From assembly GCA_016762975.1 (NCBI GenBank), contig JAESUV010000150.1, forward strand, positions 3,490 through 8,742: 5,253 nucleotides of DNA, read 5' to 3'. This stretch comes from Gammaproteobacteria bacterium. GTDB lineage: Bacteria; Pseudomonadota; Gammaproteobacteria; Pseudomonadales; Pseudohongiellaceae. Under the pieces are notes generated by a model, which had not been told where the DNA came from, did not search any database, and saw nothing but the letters and a program-made list of their open reading frames with translations. A program made the position numbers and the translations under genes. Within the stretch, counting starts at the first letter, position 1. The number at the start of each line of letters is the position of its first letter. Shown here in pieces: positions 4,213-5,253 of the stretch.

Positions 4213-4323
4213 TAATTTAAAATAATACGTAAAAATAGTTATTGTCCTACGCTGGGTCGCCGCGGCCTGCTCGTTCTCGCAAATATTCTCGGTAAGGCAT
4301 AGCGCGAGTTTGGCACTCATCAT
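4204..4323 (-). CDS. Possible 39-residue ORF
   Basis: Two consecutive ATGs at 4323 and 4320 follow a clear AGGAG (4333-4329) at 5 and 8 bases, which favours real translation. The product begins MMSAKLALCLTENICENEQA and ends in residues read from an AT-rich stretch (TIFTYYFKLLT), so it may be a truncated gene running into unrelated DNA. The ALCLTENI segment is encoded by the dispersed element also found at 107-144, where the minus strand reads ALCLSYTYENI ahead of the AlkB-like start. The last codons overlap the putative promoter for the 3853-4092 gene. No family recognised. It may equally be non-coding. Confidence 0.35.
   Translation of the reverse strand: MMSAKLALCLTENICENEQAAATQRRTITIFTYYFKLLT
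4251..4301. repeat. Dispersed repeat element, copy 2
   Basis: GCTGGGTC (4251-4258), ATATTCTCG (4283-4291) and TAAGGCATA (4293-4301) repeat the three words of 107-144 in the same order and orientation. Compared with copy 1 the first spacer is 22 bp longer and the second is 9 bp shorter. Confidence 0.45.
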
Positions 4324-4337
4324 ACTCTCTCCTATGC

Positions 4338-4500
4338 TTGACTCGCTAAACACCGCGAGTCTTACACCATGAACCAGTTGAGGGGCTGCGAGTCAAAATA
4401 GCGACTGAACTGCCCCGTGACCGTAAGCTATTCCGAAGCGCTTCGGAAGCTTTACCGCGGATTCAGTATTTACGAGACTGCAGCCACCGCGTCTCCTTCC
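4338..4500. other. GC-rich block of inverted repeats, possible structured RNA or DNA site
   Basis: Four inverted repeats lie in about 160 bp with no gene. GACTCGC (4340-4346) pairs with GCGAGTC (4355-4361), and GCGAGTC occurs again at 4388-4394. GGGGC (4382-4386) pairs with GCCCC (4412-4416), enclosing AGTC...GACT. TTCCGAAGCGCTTCGGAA (4431-4448) is a perfect 18-bp palindrome flanked by GTAAGC and GCTTTAC, which extend the stem with small bulges. GAGAC (4474-4478) pairs with GTCTC (4491-4495). The density suggests a structured RNA, or a protein-binding or recombination site. It lies 280 bp upstream of modE on the plus strand and just upstream of the minus-strand 4204-4323 ORF, so it could serve either. 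No known RNA class is confidently matched. Confidence 0.45.
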
Positions 4501-4660
4501 CGCCGCCCTATTGAGTTCCCCGTCTATTAATTCATGTCCTGCTGGTTATCCGTGTAGAACTACCCTTACTAAGATTTTTAGTCCAAATAGTGATAATTAT
4601 TAGTGATTTAGGAAGTCTGTCTAATAATTTCTCTATTTTATTGAGGCCCCTAAGGAGCTG
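4501..4660. other. Non-coding stretch upstream of modE with a direct repeat
   Basis: No open frame of useful length is visible. TAGTGAT occurs twice (4588-4594 and 4601-4607), 13 bp apart, around the AT palindrome ATAATTAT (4593-4600). This arrangement could be an operator or UP-like element for transcription towards modE. It does not match the ModE operator consensus as I know it (CGTTATAT-type half sites). Confidence 0.35.
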
Positions 4661-4792
4661 ATGGTTAGTTGGACTAGTGCTATTGCAGCTCGAACTCCTT
4701 GTAAAACCCCTGTGAACTGCGCAATCAGGCTGGCTTATCAGGCATACTGTGCATCAAGATCGATGGTGAGGATTACCCCTTGGCAAACCTAG
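4661..4792 (+). CDS. Possible 43-residue upstream ORF overlapping modE start
   Basis: ATG 4661 follows AAGGAG (4652-4657) by only 3 bases. The frame runs 43 codons to TAG 4790-4792, ending 13 bases inside modE, whose start is TTG 4780. The product (beginning MVSWTSAIAARTPCKTPVNC) resembles no family I know. Its value may be as a leader that couples or limits modE translation. CTCCTT at 4695-4700 could pair with the AAGGAG and hide it. The short spacing and low-complexity product make a chance ORF quite possible. Confidence 0.3.
   Translation: MVSWTSAIAARTPCKTPVNCAIRLAYQAYCASRSMVRITPWQT
4767..4772 (+). promoter_or_regulatory. Ribosome binding site deciding the modE start
   Basis: TGAGGA lies seven bases before TTG 4780, the only start in this frame with a good site. 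The next in-frame ATG (4834) would remove the first 18 residues of the conserved N-terminal domain. Confidence 0.55.
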
Positions 4793-5253
4793 AAGGTCAG
4801 ATTTGGCTGACCGACGCGACATCCAAACGCCTGATGCTCGATCAAATCGATCTGCTGCAGGCAATAGCCGATACCGGCTCCATCACGGCTGCTGCGAAAA
4901 TTGCAGGCGTGAGCTACAAAACGGCCTGGGATAGGCTGGAGCGCATCAACAACCTTTCCGAGCAGCCTGTCATAGATCGAAGCGCCGGCGGTAGCAATGG
5001 CGGTGGTTCCATTCTTACGAGTTATGGCGAGGAAATGTTGAATGGTTTTAATCAGTTACAGGAACAACATAATCAATTTTTAGAAAGCCTAAATCAACAG
5101 CTAAACTCATTGGACGATGTGTCAAAATTCATGAAAAGCACCCTCCTACAAAGCAGTGCTCGCAATCAATTCCTAGGCAGTATTGCGGAGATAGAAATTG
5201 GGGCCGTCAATTCAGAGGTGCAGGTACAGATATCCGACCAGCAGCGGATCGTG
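4780..5253 (+). CDS. modE: ModE-type molybdate-responsive transcription regulator, 3' end outside the window
   Basis: ModE binds molybdate and then binds operators to control molybdate transport (modABC) and molybdoenzyme genes. From TTG 4780, 158 residues are visible. Residues 1-100 form the LysR-like winged-helix N-terminus: GQIWL, then LLQAIADTGSITAAAKIAGV with the recognition-helix signature SYKTAWDRLERINNLS (45-60), and the glycine-rich wing GGSNGGGS followed by LTSYGEE (70-85). A linker and coiled helix (residues 90-120) lead to SARNQFLGSI at 126-135, the start of the first TOBE/Mop molybdate-binding domain; in E. coli ModE the Ser and Arg of SARNQ contact the oxyanion. The second TOBE domain lies beyond the window, so a one-domain form cannot be excluded. 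No modABC gene is seen upstream. The gene may be translated in coupling with the 4661-4792 ORF. Confidence 0.92.
   Translation, partial: MANLEGQIWLTDATSKRLMLDQIDLLQAIADTGSITAAAKIAGVSYKTAWDRLERINNLSEQPVIDRSAGGSNGGGSILTSYGEEMLNGFNQLQEQHNQFLESLNQQLNSLDDVSKFMKSTLLQSSARNQFLGSIAEIEIGAVNSEVQVQISDQQRIV

Noticed and set aside
4411..4520. Molybdenum-cofactor riboswitch upstream of modE
   Set aside because: Only a short CCGTGAC word and scattered GCCACC/CTCC words resemble my memory of the class, and the stem order could not be matched. Kept only as a candidate structured block, to be tested with a covariance model.

Overview
The window looks like a chromosomal segment from a gammaproteobacterium of moderate GC content. 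This rests on a class-typical glutathione reductase, a full-type ModE regulator and an AlkB-like gene start, all most like proteobacterial proteins. The exact genus cannot be told from the sequence.

Layout: (1) Positions 1-106, minus strand: the first 35 codons of a gene whose protein start resembles AlkB-type DNA repair dioxygenases. It diverges from (2) gor, glutathione reductase, 210-1565 on the plus strand, which most likely starts at a TTG codon. (3) From about 1566 to 4323 lies an accessory stretch in which every candidate gene is small and on the minus strand. It holds two tandem paralogs (1944-2333 and 2879-3250), a small lipoprotein (3532-3747), a two-helix membrane protein (3853-4092), a possible 39-residue ORF (4204-4323) and two decayed gene remnants (1694-1906 and 2594-2868). 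(4) Positions 4324-4660 hold no convincing gene but contain a GC-rich block full of inverted repeats. (5) At 4661-4792 there is a possible short upstream ORF that overlaps the start of (6) modE, the molybdate-responsive regulator, which begins at TTG 4780 and runs off the window.

The most unusual feature is the organisation of the accessory stretch. Five copies of a roughly 22-bp repeat (core TAATAAAGATTA followed by GGAAATA), all in one orientation, occur there. Four of the five sit at, or within about 30 bp beyond, the 3' end of a small ORF or remnant. This resembles a gene-cassette array, but the repeat does not match integron attC core sites and no integrase is in the window. One copy is a perfect 13-bp inverted repeat around a 4-bp centre, and another keeps part of the stem by compensating changes.

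The duplicated unit carrying the two paralogs is about 440 bp. Each copy abuts a gene remnant that lacks its 5' end, as if the unit had been inserted twice. One remnant is further broken by a 59-bp insertion bounded by 9-bp direct repeats, which landed inside a hairpin. Removing it in silico restores an open frame.

No common pathway links gor (thiol redox), AlkB-like (alkylation repair) and modE (molybdate control) with the small genes between them. The small genes look like strain-variable cargo.
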